Both the position numbers and the translations under genes were made by a program. 64,000 nucleotides of DNA from Peteryoungia aggregata LMG 23059 (GTDB lineage Bacteria; Pseudomonadota; Alphaproteobacteria; Rhizobiales; Rhizobiaceae), in assembly GCF_030814435.1 (NCBI RefSeq), contig NZ_JAUSUW010000010.1:1-64000 (forward strand), given 5' to 3'. The first letter of the stretch is position 1; each line of letters opens with the position of its first letter. The notes beneath the pieces are model-generated. The model was given only the letters and a program-made list of their open reading frames with translations. It was not told the origin of the DNA and did not search any database. Below, piece by piece: positions 8,467-17,197 of this stretch.

Positions 8467-10827
8467 TTACTGCTGGACTACAAACTCAATCGTATCGGCA
8501 GGGATGCTGAAGCGAGTTCCGTTCGCAATCACGCCCATGTCGACCCCAGCGCTGCCGAGGTTGTAGCGGTAGCGCTTGTAAGTCCCGGCCGGCAACCCTG
8601 CGAGCTTGATGCCGTTTGCCTTTCGACACCGATTGACGATGCACATACCGGCCTTGCCGCCTGGCGACGTCCAGCCCATCGAATAGCACTCACGTTCAAG
8701 CTGCGCCGCGACGGCACCGAAAGACACACGAACCGAATTCTTCGGCATGTGCTCCAAGAACCCGCGCATGGCGTGCCAGTTGACCGGCACCGTGTCGAAC
8801 GTGCCTTCTGCCAATGATGGGTAGTCATCGCGAACTGGTGCGCCAGTCGGACGCCAGATGGTTTGCGCGCGACCGATGGTTTCAAAGACAGGCCCGGTGC
8901 TTGGCTTGCCGATGTGGATCGGATACCAGATTGGCGAAGACATGGCACGCATCCAGGTCAGAACCTGCATAGCAAGGTTGGTCATCCGGTGACCCGGTTC
9001 CATGTAATCGTTCGTCTGCGAGGGATCGACGCGAAGATCGAAGTACTCGTTTTCTGACGAATACATGGCCTTGCCGGCAAGGTTGGCCTGCAACGTAGCG
9101 ACACTGTCCACAACGAAATTGGCATCCTTGGCGCAGTCATCGATGTAGTGGACGGACCAGCTATCGATTTCAGCAAGCAACGCGCTGTCAGCACGGATTA
9201 GGGCGCCACCGAAGCCAGTCGGGCCGCGATAGTCATCCGAGCAGATTTTGACGGTGTTCGCCTGCCCGCCATAAGTCGACAGGATTGACGACGCACGGAT
9301 GCGCGGCACGATTTCCTTTAGATAGTCATACATCTGCTCATTCGTCCATTCGCAGGACGGATAAGCCGTGCGGTTATGAGGCTCGTTTTGAGCAACAAAC
9401 CTACGGATAGGGCCACAATTCTGATGGATATACTCCATCGACAGAACGGTATTGGCGGCGAAATCTGCCATCCACGCGGCATAACCAGTCGGATCGGCCA
9501 CCTTGTCTGGCGCGTCGAGATACCCGCCCTGAAGCAAGCGCCGCAGATAGGTGTTGTAACCTGAAGGGTCAGCAACGGGGTCGGGGCGCACGTCTGTGGA
9601 CCCCCTGTAAACACCGTTCTTCTTGTAGAACGGCGGTGGCGACCAATGCGTAAAGCAGATGCCGACACCAGTCGCGTCACAAAGCTCCTTGATGGCAGCA
9701 TTTTGCCCCGGCAAGCGCTCTGTGAACCGTTTACCGTCCGACGTCGTGCCGCGATAGTACAAGCCGGCAGCAAGACGGAAATCCACCCAGCCAGCGCCAA
9801 GGCCGACGATCTGGCTCGCGAAGCGCGTGCGCTCAGATGAACTAAGATCGAGAGGCAGCGACGACGTGTTGCTTTCCTGAATGCCGCCGCCGTCGCCTTC
9901 GATGCTGTCCGACTGCAGTTCGAATCCAAGACCAAGGATCGTCTGCGCAGTGGTTGCCGTGTCGAGCGTCAGTGTGGTTGTCAGCATCCCAACCATATAA
10001 GCGTCGAGCGCATTCGACAGCACCGCCACTTCGGCGTCAGACAAACTTTGCCCGATGATCAAAGCGCCAAGGCGGCGTGGGCTGTAGTTCGGGTTCGAAG
10101 TCGCACGCCCGCCACCAAAAAGGATCGGGTTTGCACCAAGAGCCGTGGAAGCAACCGTGTATGTTCCGATCTTAGTGGCACCCTTGCCAGCGCGAATAGT
10201 CGTTGCGTCATCACGGGACGCCCACGCCAGACCAGCGCCGACCTGACTACGCGTCAGCGGAACGCTTGTTGACGTCGCCTGGTTGATGCGCACCGGCATC
10301 GTCTCGTCGCCAGATGGGCGGAAAGAGCCGCGAAGGGTGACGTTCGTATTGCCGCAGTCGTCCGCGTTGCTGTTGCGGGCATCAAGCTGATAGCAACCTA
10401 TGAAGGCGCTATCGCGCTGGAATTTGCCGCCTGCCGTGCTCGGCGTGAAATTGGTCGTGTAAGCCTGGTTGGCAGCGTTCCCGTAGAAGCCGCCGTTTCC
10501 GACGAAGGTCGGCGCATTAGTCACGGTCAGGCCGACTACAGCATTGATCAGGTCATAGCGGCATTGCGCTTCGACTTCTGTCACCGCCAAGAACAGGCGG
10601 TCCAGCTTCGACCACACCCCACCTTGCTTCAGCGCATAGATCAGCCGGTTATAGTAGGTCTGCGCGTCGGCGCTGGGAGCGGTCACGCCATCCGTCGCCA
10701 TCTTGTTGACGAGCGCGGTTGTTTCCGCCTGGATTTCAGGCTCAACAAACCCACCACCCTTGGAGAGGGGGACGCCCACCTGCTTCACGGCAGACAGCCC
10801 CCCGAGAAGATTTTTGAGGGCGCCCAT
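8467..10827 (-). CDS. Tail protein with GH30-like glycoside hydrolase domain
   Basis: 786 residues. The N-terminal 290 residues look like a phage tail module ending in a LamG-type segment (GALIIGQSLSDAEVAVLSNA). From about residue 295 the sequence follows family GH30: opening ILGLGFELQSDS, then FVAQNEPHNRTAYPSCEW with a NEP motif (E482, the expected acid/base), then YSSENEYFDLR with E592 or E594 as candidate nucleophile, and a C-terminal beta-sandwich side domain. GH30 enzymes are retaining glycosidases acting on glucans, xylans and related sugars; on a phage tail this would be a capsule or exopolysaccharide depolymerase. The substrate is unknown. Lower GC-style codons in places suggest recent acquisition. 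Confidence 0.75.
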   Translation of the reverse strand: MGALKNLLGGLSAVKQVGVPLSKGGGFVEPEIQAETTALVNKMATDGVTAPSADAQTYYNRLIYALKQGGVWSKLDRLFLAVTEVEAQCRYDLINAVVGLTVTNAPTFVGNGGFYGNAANQAYTTNFTPSTAGGKFQRDSAFIGCYQLDARNSNADDCGNTNVTLRGSFRPSGDETMPVRINQATSTSVPLTRSQVGAGLAWASRDDATTIRAGKGATKIGTYTVASTALGANPILFGGGRATSNPNYSPRRLGALIIGQSLSDAEVAVLSNALDAYMVGMLTTTLTLDTATTAQTILGLGFELQSDSIEGDGGGIQESNTSSLPLDLSSSERTRFASQIVGLGAGWVDFRLAAGLYYRGTTSDGKRFTERLPGQNAAIKELCDATGVGICFTHWSPPPFYKKNGVYRGSTDVRPDPVADPSGYNTYLRRLLQGGYLDAPDKVADPTGYAAWMADFAANTVLSMEYIHQNCGPIRRFVAQNEPHNRTAYPSCEWTNEQMYDYLKEIVPRIRASSILSTYGGQANTVKICSDDYRGPTGFGGALIRADSALLAEIDSWSVHYIDDCAKDANFVVDSVATLQANLAGKAMYSSENEYFDLRVDPSQTNDYMEPGHRMTNLAMQVLTWMRAMSSPIWYPIHIGKPSTGPVFETIGRAQTIWRPTGAPVRDDYPSLAEGTFDTVPVNWHAMRGFLEHMPKNSVRVSFGAVAAQLERECYSMGWTSPGGKAGMCIVNRCRKANGIKLAGLPAGTYKRYRYNLGSAGVDMGVIANGTRFSIPADTIEFVVQQ

Positions 10828-10828
10828 C

Positions 10829-11140
10829 TTACGCAGCCACCCAGGCGAATTTGTCTCCGGGGGAAACGTAGAAGCTGGCCGGTTCCCCAGCCTTCACGAA
10901 GAGACGCGGGCCATTGACTGGGTCTGGGGCCTTGCCGGCAGCGCAGAAGATGTCGAGCGAGGAGGCGACGTGATACAGCGGGTTGCCATTATCAGCCGCC
11001 TCCGGAGCGGACTTCGTGGTGGTGCCGGCGGACGCCATGGTCTCTGACCATTCCGGCTTGCGGAGGGTTTCCGCAGGGCGCTCCTGCCCCCGCTCAGAGC
11101 CAGCAAAGCAGCATGCGACGTGTACGCCCGTGAGAGCCAT
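10829..11140 (-). CDS. Small tail-associated protein
   Basis: 103 residues, no known domain. The C-terminal half (LYHVASSLDIF...AGEPASFYVSPGDKFAWVAA) is a compact beta-rich domain with a conserved-looking GDKFAW end. ATG follows CTGAAAGGAA. One base separates its stop from the GH30-like tail gene, so the two are translationally linked and it may assist folding or attachment of that protein. Confidence 0.6.
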   Translation of the reverse strand: MALTGVHVACCFAGSERGQERPAETLRKPEWSETMASAGTTTKSAPEAADNGNPLYHVASSLDIFCAAGKAPDPVNGPRLFVKAGEPASFYVSPGDKFAWVAA

Positions 11141-11180
11141 GGGAATTTCCTTTCAGTGTTGGATGGAGTGCGGGCGGAGA

Positions 11181-11381
11181 TCAGGTCGACCAGCCGACCT
11201 TTTTTGCGAGCCACCGCCATACGTAGCCGACCGCGATGGTGAGGGCTGCGATGAGCCCCTGCACATAGGCGGCCACTTCCGGGTCGGTGGTCAGCATGTT
11301 CTTGACCTCTTCCGAGATCCAGCCGGACCCATAGAGCCAGCCGGCGATGATGAAGAGGATGATGCGAGCGTGGACACTCAT
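11181..11381 (-). CDS. Holin-like small membrane protein
   Basis: 66 residues with two hydrophobic segments (about 4-21 and 38-57) and a basic C-terminus (RWLAKKVGW), the layout of small class II/III holins. Its ATG overlaps the stop of the endolysin gene (ATGA), so both are translated together. Start at 11381 preferred over the in-frame start at 11423 for that reason. Holin role inferred from size, topology and the adjacent lysin. Confidence 0.65.
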   Translation of the reverse strand: MSVHARIILFIIAGWLYGSGWISEEVKNMLTTDPEVAAYVQGLIAALTIAVGYVWRWLAKKVGWST

Positions 11382-12247
11382 TGGAAGACCCCTCCGATCC
11401 AGGTGGAAAAGTCGTGCCACCACCCGGCGACCGTTGCAGCGGCGCCGAAACCGATGGCCATGAGGACAGCCGTGCCGCTTCCGATCGGAGTGCCCGACTT
11501 CTGCGGGATCTTCACGGGAGGCAGCTCGATCTTCGGCAGCTCGACCTTGGGAAGGTCAGGCTTCGGCGTCGGTACCGGCGCGGGTGCCGGCTTGACCGGG
11601 ACGCGCAGGTTGAGCGTCTTCGCGCGGGCTACGGCTGCCGTGACTTCCTTCAAGCCCTTCTCTCCGCCGTTCCAGCGGCGGCGGATCGGGGTGGTGGAAC
11701 CGCGGTCGGCCATCTCGTTCAAGCCCCACTTTTGCCAGAGGATCAGCGCGGCCTTGGTGCCGATGTCAGGATCTCGCAGGAGGTCAGGGTTCTCGACGAC
11801 AGGGACGCCGGTCTCTTTCTCGACCGTCTCGAAGTTCGCGCGACCGGTGATCTGGCCGGGGCCGGAGCCACGGTATTTCCAGCCGTCGCCCGGCTTGGTG
11901 TTGCCCAGCTCCTTACGGCCGAACTCTCCGCCGTAGATCGCATTGGCAATACCGACCTGGTTGGCTGGGCGGCTGGCCGTGCGGCCGAGATCCTGCGCGT
12001 CAACCTTCGAGATCCGGTGACGGCCGAATCCGGTCAGCAGGCCAGACACCGAATAGTTGAGGTTCTCGGCCAAGCGGGTGAAGCCGCCCGTTTCGTGCGC
12101 GACGTTGCCGAGGAACTCGGCCAGCCGGTCGCGATTGGTGCAGCCATAGAGGGCGGCATACTTGTTGACGGCGGCGGCAATCTGGTCGGTGACCTCGTTG
12201 CCCTTCTTCGTGCCGGCGATGAACAGCAAGTCCTTGGAAGTGATCAT
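11378..12247 (-). CDS. Endolysin, GH19 (chitinase-like) with C-terminal membrane anchor
   Basis: 289 residues. GH19-type muramidase domain at about 1-200: catalytic-region AHETGGFTRLAENLNY with E52 as likely acid, and YRGSGPGQITGRANF. Residues about 205-250 form a Pro/Lys-rich linker (KPAPAPVPTPKPDLPKVELP), followed by a hydrophobic segment at about 258-278. This leaves the enzyme tethered at its C-terminus, unlike the usual N-terminal signal-arrest lysins. Good ribosome site AAGGAG before ATG. Degrades peptidoglycan at lysis together with the overlapping holin-like gene. Confidence 0.88.
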   Translation of the reverse strand: MITSKDLLFIAGTKKGNEVTDQIAAAVNKYAALYGCTNRDRLAEFLGNVAHETGGFTRLAENLNYSVSGLLTGFGRHRISKVDAQDLGRTASRPANQVGIANAIYGGEFGRKELGNTKPGDGWKYRGSGPGQITGRANFETVEKETGVPVVENPDLLRDPDIGTKAALILWQKWGLNEMADRGSTTPIRRRWNGGEKGLKEVTAAVARAKTLNLRVPVKPAPAPVPTPKPDLPKVELPKIELPPVKIPQKSGTPIGSGTAVLMAIGFGAAATVAGWWHDFSTWIGGVFQ

Positions 12248-12305
12248 GGGTTCTCCTTCCCGCGGCGGGCGGGTTCTGAAAGGTTTCGGCGGGTTGGTGT
12301 GGGTG

Positions 12306-12548
12306 TCAGTCCCAGAGACGCTTGAACGACGTCGGGGTCTCTTCCTGGGTCACGGCTGGGAGCCGGATGACGAGGCCCGCCGGCAGGTGGATGTCCTGAT
12401 CGGCAAGCCCACGGTTCGCGCTGTAGAGGAGTTCGGCCTTGTCCTTGTGCTCGCCGTAGTACCGGCGGGCGATCTGGTCGACCATGTCCCCGTCCTCGGT
12501 CACATAGGCGACCGCCCCGTCGGATAGGGTGATGTATCGGTTGCTCAT
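12306..12548 (-). CDS. X: Tail protein X (P2 gpX-like, LysM-type)
   Basis: 80 residues. Pattern DGDMVDQIARRYYGEHKDKAELLYSANRGLAD followed by LPAGLVIRLP is the LysM-like fold of P2 gpX, a small tail protein that probably clamps the hub to the tube. ATG overlaps the stop of the D-like gene (ATGA). Confidence 0.88.
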   Translation of the reverse strand: MSNRYITLSDGAVAYVTEDGDMVDQIARRYYGEHKDKAELLYSANRGLADQDIHLPAGLVIRLPAVTQEETPTSFKRLWD

Positions 12549-13537
12549 GGGGAGGGAACCTCGCACTGCAGTTCCGTCGTGTAGGTGGCGGAGCCTGAGA
12601 AATTGTGGGTGGCAGTCTTCACCTTCCAGAGGCCGTCGACCCGGCTGCGGACTCCCCGCACATCGGCGAAGGCCTCGGCCTGGGCGAAGGCGTCGCCGTC
12701 GATCGTGAAGCTCGCCTCTGCCTGCGCCCGGACCAGTTCCTTCGTCTTGGCCTGGGCTGCGCGCTTAGCGTCGTCCTCGGTCTGGAAGGGGGCACGGATG
12801 CGGAAGGTCGGCCCCTCGAGCCCGGTGGTGGCGATCACCGACTTGCGCTCGTTCTTCGCGCGATCGTAGGTGGTGGTCTCGACCTGGCTGTATCGGGGCT
12901 CATCCTTCTCACCCACGCTGTAGCTGAGCAAGTTTCCCGGTCGGCGGATGTTGATGGTCTGGAGAACCGAGCCGCCGGCACCAATGCCGGATCCCTTCTC
13001 CATGACCACGATCCGACCGGACTTGATGGTGACCGAGGCGTTGAGCGTTTCCCCGATGCGGGTCAGGAACTCCATCGCACTCTCTTCGGCCTGGGCCTCG
13101 AAATGGTTGGGCACCTGGGCGATGCGGGCAGCGATGACGACGGGCAGAGAGACCGCCCCTGCGACGGCGCGGAAGACGTCACCAAAGGTGGGGAAGTCCT
13201 TCTTCGGGAACGACTTCGGTTCCCTCTGCTTTGCCAGCTCCTTGGCTGCGAGCGACTGCGCGCTGACGGTGATCTGCTGGGGCCAGCCGGTATAGCCGAC
13301 GCTGTCGACAGAGAACTGCCCGAAGTCCCGGATCGCTCCTGCATACCCGCCTCGCGGGTTGAGGATGACACCACGGGTGGGAGGCTCGACCGAGCCATCC
13401 ACGTCGTCGATCACGAGGTTGAGGGTGTCGGCCTCGAGGCCCTCGGAGTCCGTGATGGTCATCGACATGAGGACACCACGGATATTCTCGGTGACGTCTA
13501 CGCCACCGGCAGAGATGGAGAAGACAACCTGTGGCAT
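12545..13537 (-). CDS. D: Baseplate hub, phage late control gene D protein family
   Basis: 330 residues of the P2 gpD family, the hub that connects the tail tube to the spike. N-terminal VDVTENIRGVLMSMTITDSEG and the domain sequence ADTLNLVIDD are typical. Slightly shorter than P2 gpD. Start overlaps the preceding gene's stop as TGATG. The family name late control is historical; in this setting it is a structural baseplate protein. Confidence 0.9.
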   Translation of the reverse strand: MPQVVFSISAGGVDVTENIRGVLMSMTITDSEGLEADTLNLVIDDVDGSVEPPTRGVILNPRGGYAGAIRDFGQFSVDSVGYTGWPQQITVSAQSLAAKELAKQREPKSFPKKDFPTFGDVFRAVAGAVSLPVVIAARIAQVPNHFEAQAEESAMEFLTRIGETLNASVTIKSGRIVVMEKGSGIGAGGSVLQTINIRRPGNLLSYSVGEKDEPRYSQVETTTYDRAKNERKSVIATTGLEGPTFRIRAPFQTEDDAKRAAQAKTKELVRAQAEASFTIDGDAFAQAEAFADVRGVRSRVDGLWKVKTATHNFSGSATYTTELQCEVPSP

Positions 13538-14088
13538 CAGAAACCTATCTTGAACCCGGCGCTGACATTGACGCCGCCAAAGCTGATACCGGCGCTGATA
13601 CCGGCGCTGACGCTGATCCCGCCGGCCCCGATCGATGCGGAGATCCCAAGCGAGCCGGCGACCACGCCCATTGCGATCGCTCGCGCGCTGGCAGCCCCGC
13701 CGCCGTACTGCAACAGCGTCAAGGTCGTGGTCACCTGGCTCGGCTTGCCGGAGGGGTCAAACATCGTGCTTTCGTCCTCAAGGCCCGCGGCAATCCAGAG
13801 CCCGAAGACGTTCGGCCGCGCGCCGTCGATGTGGGTTAGCATCATCGGCTGCAGCGCGTTGACCACCTGCCGGATCCCGCTCAACTGAGCCAGCCCTCGG
13901 CCGTTCAGGTGGTGCGGGTGGAAGGTCGAACTGAGAGTGATCTGCTCGTTGGCCGGCCCCAGCCGGTGAAGGGTCGGCAGAGCGCCAATCACCGGCTGGG
14001 CTTCAACGCGGGGCTGCACTGAGCGGCGCAGCGTCTCGACCGAGTAAGTCGGTACCGTGAACCGGAACGGTCCAAAGGCCATGAGCAT
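13537..14088 (-). CDS. U: Tail protein U (P2 gpU-like)
   Basis: 183 residues. The N-terminal 130 residues match the P2 gpU pattern (MAFGPFRFTVPTYS, WAAQ-like Gly/His loop HPHHLNGRGLAQL, VFGLWIAAGLEDE). gpU caps or terminates the tail tube. The C-terminus is an unusual Gly/Ser/Ile-rich tail (GISASIGAGGISVSAGISAG). ATG at 14088 has GGAG seven bases upstream; an in-frame TTG at 14094 is less likely. Confidence 0.88.
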   Translation of the reverse strand: MLMAFGPFRFTVPTYSVETLRRSVQPRVEAQPVIGALPTLHRLGPANEQITLSSTFHPHHLNGRGLAQLSGIRQVVNALQPMMLTHIDGARPNVFGLWIAAGLEDESTMFDPSGKPSQVTTTLTLLQYGGGAASARAIAMGVVAGSLGISASIGAGGISVSAGISAGISFGGVNVSAGFKIGF

Positions 14089-14090
14089 GA

Positions 14091-16604
14091 TCAATCTCCG
14101 TAAGGTTTCACTCCTCCAAAGTTCGTCTGGGAGGAGCGACTAAGCTGCTGCGACAGGGCGCCCTGCAGCTTCCCAGCCATCTCGCTGAATGCCTGGGATG
14201 TGGTCGTCCGGATGATCTGGATCATCTGGTCCATGCCGACCCCGTGGAGCTGGATGCTCACCGGGGACTCGACCTGGGTGTTGACCTGTGTGTCGCCACC
14301 GCTTTTCAGGCTGGTGTATTCGCCATAGGGGCTGGCCTGCCCCGGCGCTGGCGCAGCACCCAGACCGACACGGTGCCGCCCGCCCTCGAAGGCAATGCCT
14401 CCGAACTGGCGCTGGTAGTTGGCCCGGTTCTGAGCCTCGCCCTGGTCGTACTGTCTGGGCGCACCCTGCTTCTCATCGTTCGCGTAGCCCGCTGAGAGTT
14501 GGGTGATCGCCTCTTTCCAGAGGAGGGCCTGAGCAGCGACAGATCCAGTCAGAAGGTTCCTCGTGAGGAAACCGCCGGCCACGCCTTTCACCGTCGCCCC
14601 AGCTGCACCCGCCACCCCGCCAGCAGCAGCGCCGGCAGCGCCGCCGCCGAACATGCCGGCAAGCCCGCGGATAGCCGCGAAGCCTGCGAAGGTGGCAGCC
14701 GCCGCCCCGAAGGCGACGATGAGCTGACGAGTGGACTGCTCGAGCTCCAGGAACCCGTCCAGCATGTCGTTGGTGAAGTTGATCACCGGACGAGTCATGC
14801 TCTCGAAGTCCTGCCCGATGCGGGTCAGGGTGGTTTCGAAGGTACCGACAAGCTTGGTCCAGTCACCGTAGAGTTCGGAGTTGGCATCCGTGCCGATCTG
14901 CTTCGCAATACCGCCTGGGGTATTGTTCATCAGACCCACCATCTCCTGATAGAGGCCGTACTGCTGGGCGATCATGTTGGCGCGACCGCCCTGCCTCTCG
15001 GTGAAGAAGGCGTTGAGCTGGGCGAGCGACGGGTTCGATTTCATGATCGCGTCGAACAGGCCGAGGGTATCGACGCTGTCGACCGAGTTCTTCCAGAAGT
15101 CCCCGAGGGATTTTGACAGCGCCTTCCGATCGAGACCGGAGACCTTGCCGTCCTTCTCGAGGAGCGGGACGAGCAAGCTGCTCAGCGCCTCGTTGAACTG
15201 CCCGCTGTCAGAAGCGACGGAATATTCTTCGCCGTCCTGGCCGACGAACGTCCCGTTATCGAGGACGTCTTGGATCTGCGCCATGACTTCCGCAGGGATC
15301 GATTTACCGAACTCGTTCTGGAACATCTTGCCGATGCCCGTCGTGTTCATGGCATCGTCCTGGGAGACGAAGTCATTGTAGTCGAGGCCCATGGCATAGA
15401 GCGCGTTGCGCCCCTTGTTGGTGGGAGCAACCAGCTTGCCCGACATCGAGCGCGCGAAAACACCCGCCTCGTCACCCCGGACGCCGGAGCGCCGGAGGAT
15501 CATGCCGATCGCTGCGGCGTTCGCATCCGGCAGGCCTGCGCCCGTGGTGGACGCGCCGCCGAACTTCATGAACTGACGAACGTCTTCGTCCGACATGCCG
15601 CCGTTCTTCGCCATCCAGACCAGGTTGTCGACGAACTTCCCGATCGCGTCCGCATCACTGAGATTGACGCGCTTGGATAGAGCGGAGCCCTTCACGGTTT
15701 CCGCCGCCTCCTCCAGCGTCACGCCCATGGCGAGGGCGTAGTCGGTGACCTTGCCCGTCAGATCCATGATGGTCTTCGGGTCGCGGATACCGCCCTGGAG
15801 GATGGAGGTCTGCGCGCGGACGACATCGACGTTCGAGAACCGGGTGTCGCCACCGATCTCTTCGGCCTGTCGGTTGAGCGTGGCGCGATCGGTCTTGTTG
15901 AACTTGCCAAGAGCGGCCTGATAGGCAGCCGCCTCGTTGAAGTTGACCGCCTCGAAGAACGACCGCTGAGCGAGGTTCTTTCCCTCGTTGGCAACATACC
16001 CGCCGCCGATCGCCGTGCCCACTCCTGGGCCAGCGCTGACGGAACCAGACGGCGTTGCGGGGCTGGCGGGCCTGCGCGGGTTCACCACCTTCTGCTCTTG
16101 ATTGAGCTTCCGGATTTCGCGGATGGTCTGAGCCACCTGCTGGCGGATCTTCTGCTGCGAGCTGGCGATGTTCGCCGCGCCGTTGACACTGTAGGACCGG
16201 AGCGCCCGCTCGGCAGCCGATACCGACTGCTTCTGCATGTTGAAGGCGTCGTTCGCGTTCTTGACCGCCGCCTTCGCCTTGAGAAGATCCTGCTGCATCT
16301 TCTTCGTAGGGTTGGTGGTGGCTTTGAGCGCCGCCTCCAGCCTCGACACCTCGGACCTTGCCGCTTTCAGCGCGAGGCCGACTTCCTTGAGCCCTTTGCT
16401 GGTACCGGTGAAGTCGTCGATCGCGCCGGACTTCTTCTTGAGATACTCGAGCTGTTTGACGAGGCGCTTGACCTCGGGCGATGCGCCCTTCCCCAGCTTG
16501 CTGATGACGGCGTCGAGACCCTTGAGCGCCCCGGCGGCATTCTTCGACGGCGCACTTACGGAGTCGATGAGCTGCAGGCGCAGCGAGGCAACGCGCGACG
16601 TCAT
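14091..16604 (-). CDS. T: Tail tape measure protein
   Basis: 837 residues. N-terminal coiled-coil region (1-170), a TP901-type conserved core (about 220-560) with repeated helical segments, a hydrophobic Ala/Gly-rich stretch at about 650-710, and a C-terminal region that would contact the baseplate. The length sets tail length; it is similar to P2 gpT (815). Start ATG overlaps the stop of the frameshifted E-E' product (ATGA), the usual arrangement. Confidence 0.92.
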   Translation of the reverse strand: MTSRVASLRLQLIDSVSAPSKNAAGALKGLDAVISKLGKGASPEVKRLVKQLEYLKKKSGAIDDFTGTSKGLKEVGLALKAARSEVSRLEAALKATTNPTKKMQQDLLKAKAAVKNANDAFNMQKQSVSAAERALRSYSVNGAANIASSQQKIRQQVAQTIREIRKLNQEQKVVNPRRPASPATPSGSVSAGPGVGTAIGGGYVANEGKNLAQRSFFEAVNFNEAAAYQAALGKFNKTDRATLNRQAEEIGGDTRFSNVDVVRAQTSILQGGIRDPKTIMDLTGKVTDYALAMGVTLEEAAETVKGSALSKRVNLSDADAIGKFVDNLVWMAKNGGMSDEDVRQFMKFGGASTTGAGLPDANAAAIGMILRRSGVRGDEAGVFARSMSGKLVAPTNKGRNALYAMGLDYNDFVSQDDAMNTTGIGKMFQNEFGKSIPAEVMAQIQDVLDNGTFVGQDGEEYSVASDSGQFNEALSSLLVPLLEKDGKVSGLDRKALSKSLGDFWKNSVDSVDTLGLFDAIMKSNPSLAQLNAFFTERQGGRANMIAQQYGLYQEMVGLMNNTPGGIAKQIGTDANSELYGDWTKLVGTFETTLTRIGQDFESMTRPVINFTNDMLDGFLELEQSTRQLIVAFGAAAATFAGFAAIRGLAGMFGGGAAGAAAGGVAGAAGATVKGVAGGFLTRNLLTGSVAAQALLWKEAITQLSAGYANDEKQGAPRQYDQGEAQNRANYQRQFGGIAFEGGRHRVGLGAAPAPGQASPYGEYTSLKSGGDTQVNTQVESPVSIQLHGVGMDQMIQIIRTTTSQAFSEMAGKLQGALSQQLSRSSQTNFGGVKPYGD

Positions 16605-16804
16605 TGATTCATCCTTTGGAATTGCTGGGCTTCAAGCCACCAGGCGACCAGCTCGTGGAAGGTCATGTCGTCGATGTCGGCGAGAGTGATCCCGCCCTGC
16701 GTGGCTCTCATGACTACGAAGGCGACGGTTCGCCAGTCGTTGACGTAGAGGAATTTGTCTCGTCCTCGGCCTCCTCCTCTGGAGACGAGGACGCGCCGAA
16801 AAAA
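16601..16804 (-). CDS. Frameshift extension E' of the tail assembly chaperone (GpE family)
   Basis: Not an independent gene in the usual sense: after a -1 slip at TTTTTTC the ribosome reads on through residues such as DKFLYVNDWRTVAFVVM and the GpE-type end FHELVAWWLEAQQFQRM to a TGA at 16601-16603. It adds 65 residues to the 122 made in the first frame, giving a 187-residue product. A stand-alone ATG exists at 16711. The Trp-rich helix and position just before the tape measure gene fit the gpT/E' partner that binds the tape measure during tail assembly. Confidence 0.85.
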   Translation of the reverse strand, partial: FFRRVLVSRGGGRGRDKFLYVNDWRTVAFVVMRATQGGITLADIDDMTFHELVAWWLEAQQFQRMNQ

Positions 16805-17163
16805 CCGTCGACCGTTGCGTCGACAATCGTGCCGTCAGAGAAGTCGAGGCTGTTGTAGACGACTGCCGGCATGTCGAGATACGGCGGGTCGACGAGATCC
16901 GCGCCATCCTCACCGTGCTCAAGCGCCGCCTTTGCGCATTCGCGCATATACTTCCGCCACTGGCGGATGGTGGGCCGGGTGATGGTCACATCGGCGTATG
17001 TCTTCCCGTCGTAGGTGACCGGGAAGCTGAGCGGGATGGTGACGCTCCGTTCGTTGTCGACGAACTGCGGAGGAACCATGGCCGCAAGCCGCGCCTCCTC
17101 CGCTTTCTTCCGCTCGAATGCCTCGAGCTGCTCTTTGGGTACCGCCTGAACGACGTGATCCAT
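16714..17163 (-). CDS. E: Tail assembly chaperone E
   Basis: 149 residues when terminated at the TAG in the first frame. Core ERSVTIPLSFPVTYDGKTYADVTITRPTIRQWRKYM is typical of gpE-type proteins; the Ser/Thr/Glu-rich tail after the slip site looks like a run-on end. The known role is to keep the tape measure soluble while the tube polymerises. Lies between the tube protein and tape measure genes as in P2. Confidence 0.88.
   Translation of the reverse strand: MDHVVQAVPKEQLEAFERKKAEEARLAAMVPPQFVDNERSVTIPLSFPVTYDGKTYADVTITRPTIRQWRKYMRECAKAALEHGEDGADLVDPPYLDMPAVVYNSLDFSDGTIVDATVDGFFGASSSPEEEAEDETNSSTSTTGEPSPS
16798..16804 (-). other. Programmed -1 frameshift slippery site
   Basis: Minus-strand heptamer T-TTT-TTC in the E frame matches the X-XXY-YYZ rule exactly; the shifted frame stays open for 65 codons into a GpE-like sequence. 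Confidence 0.85.
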
Positions 17164-17197
17164 TTTCTATCCCCTGCGTTTTTGGTTGACGCCCGGC

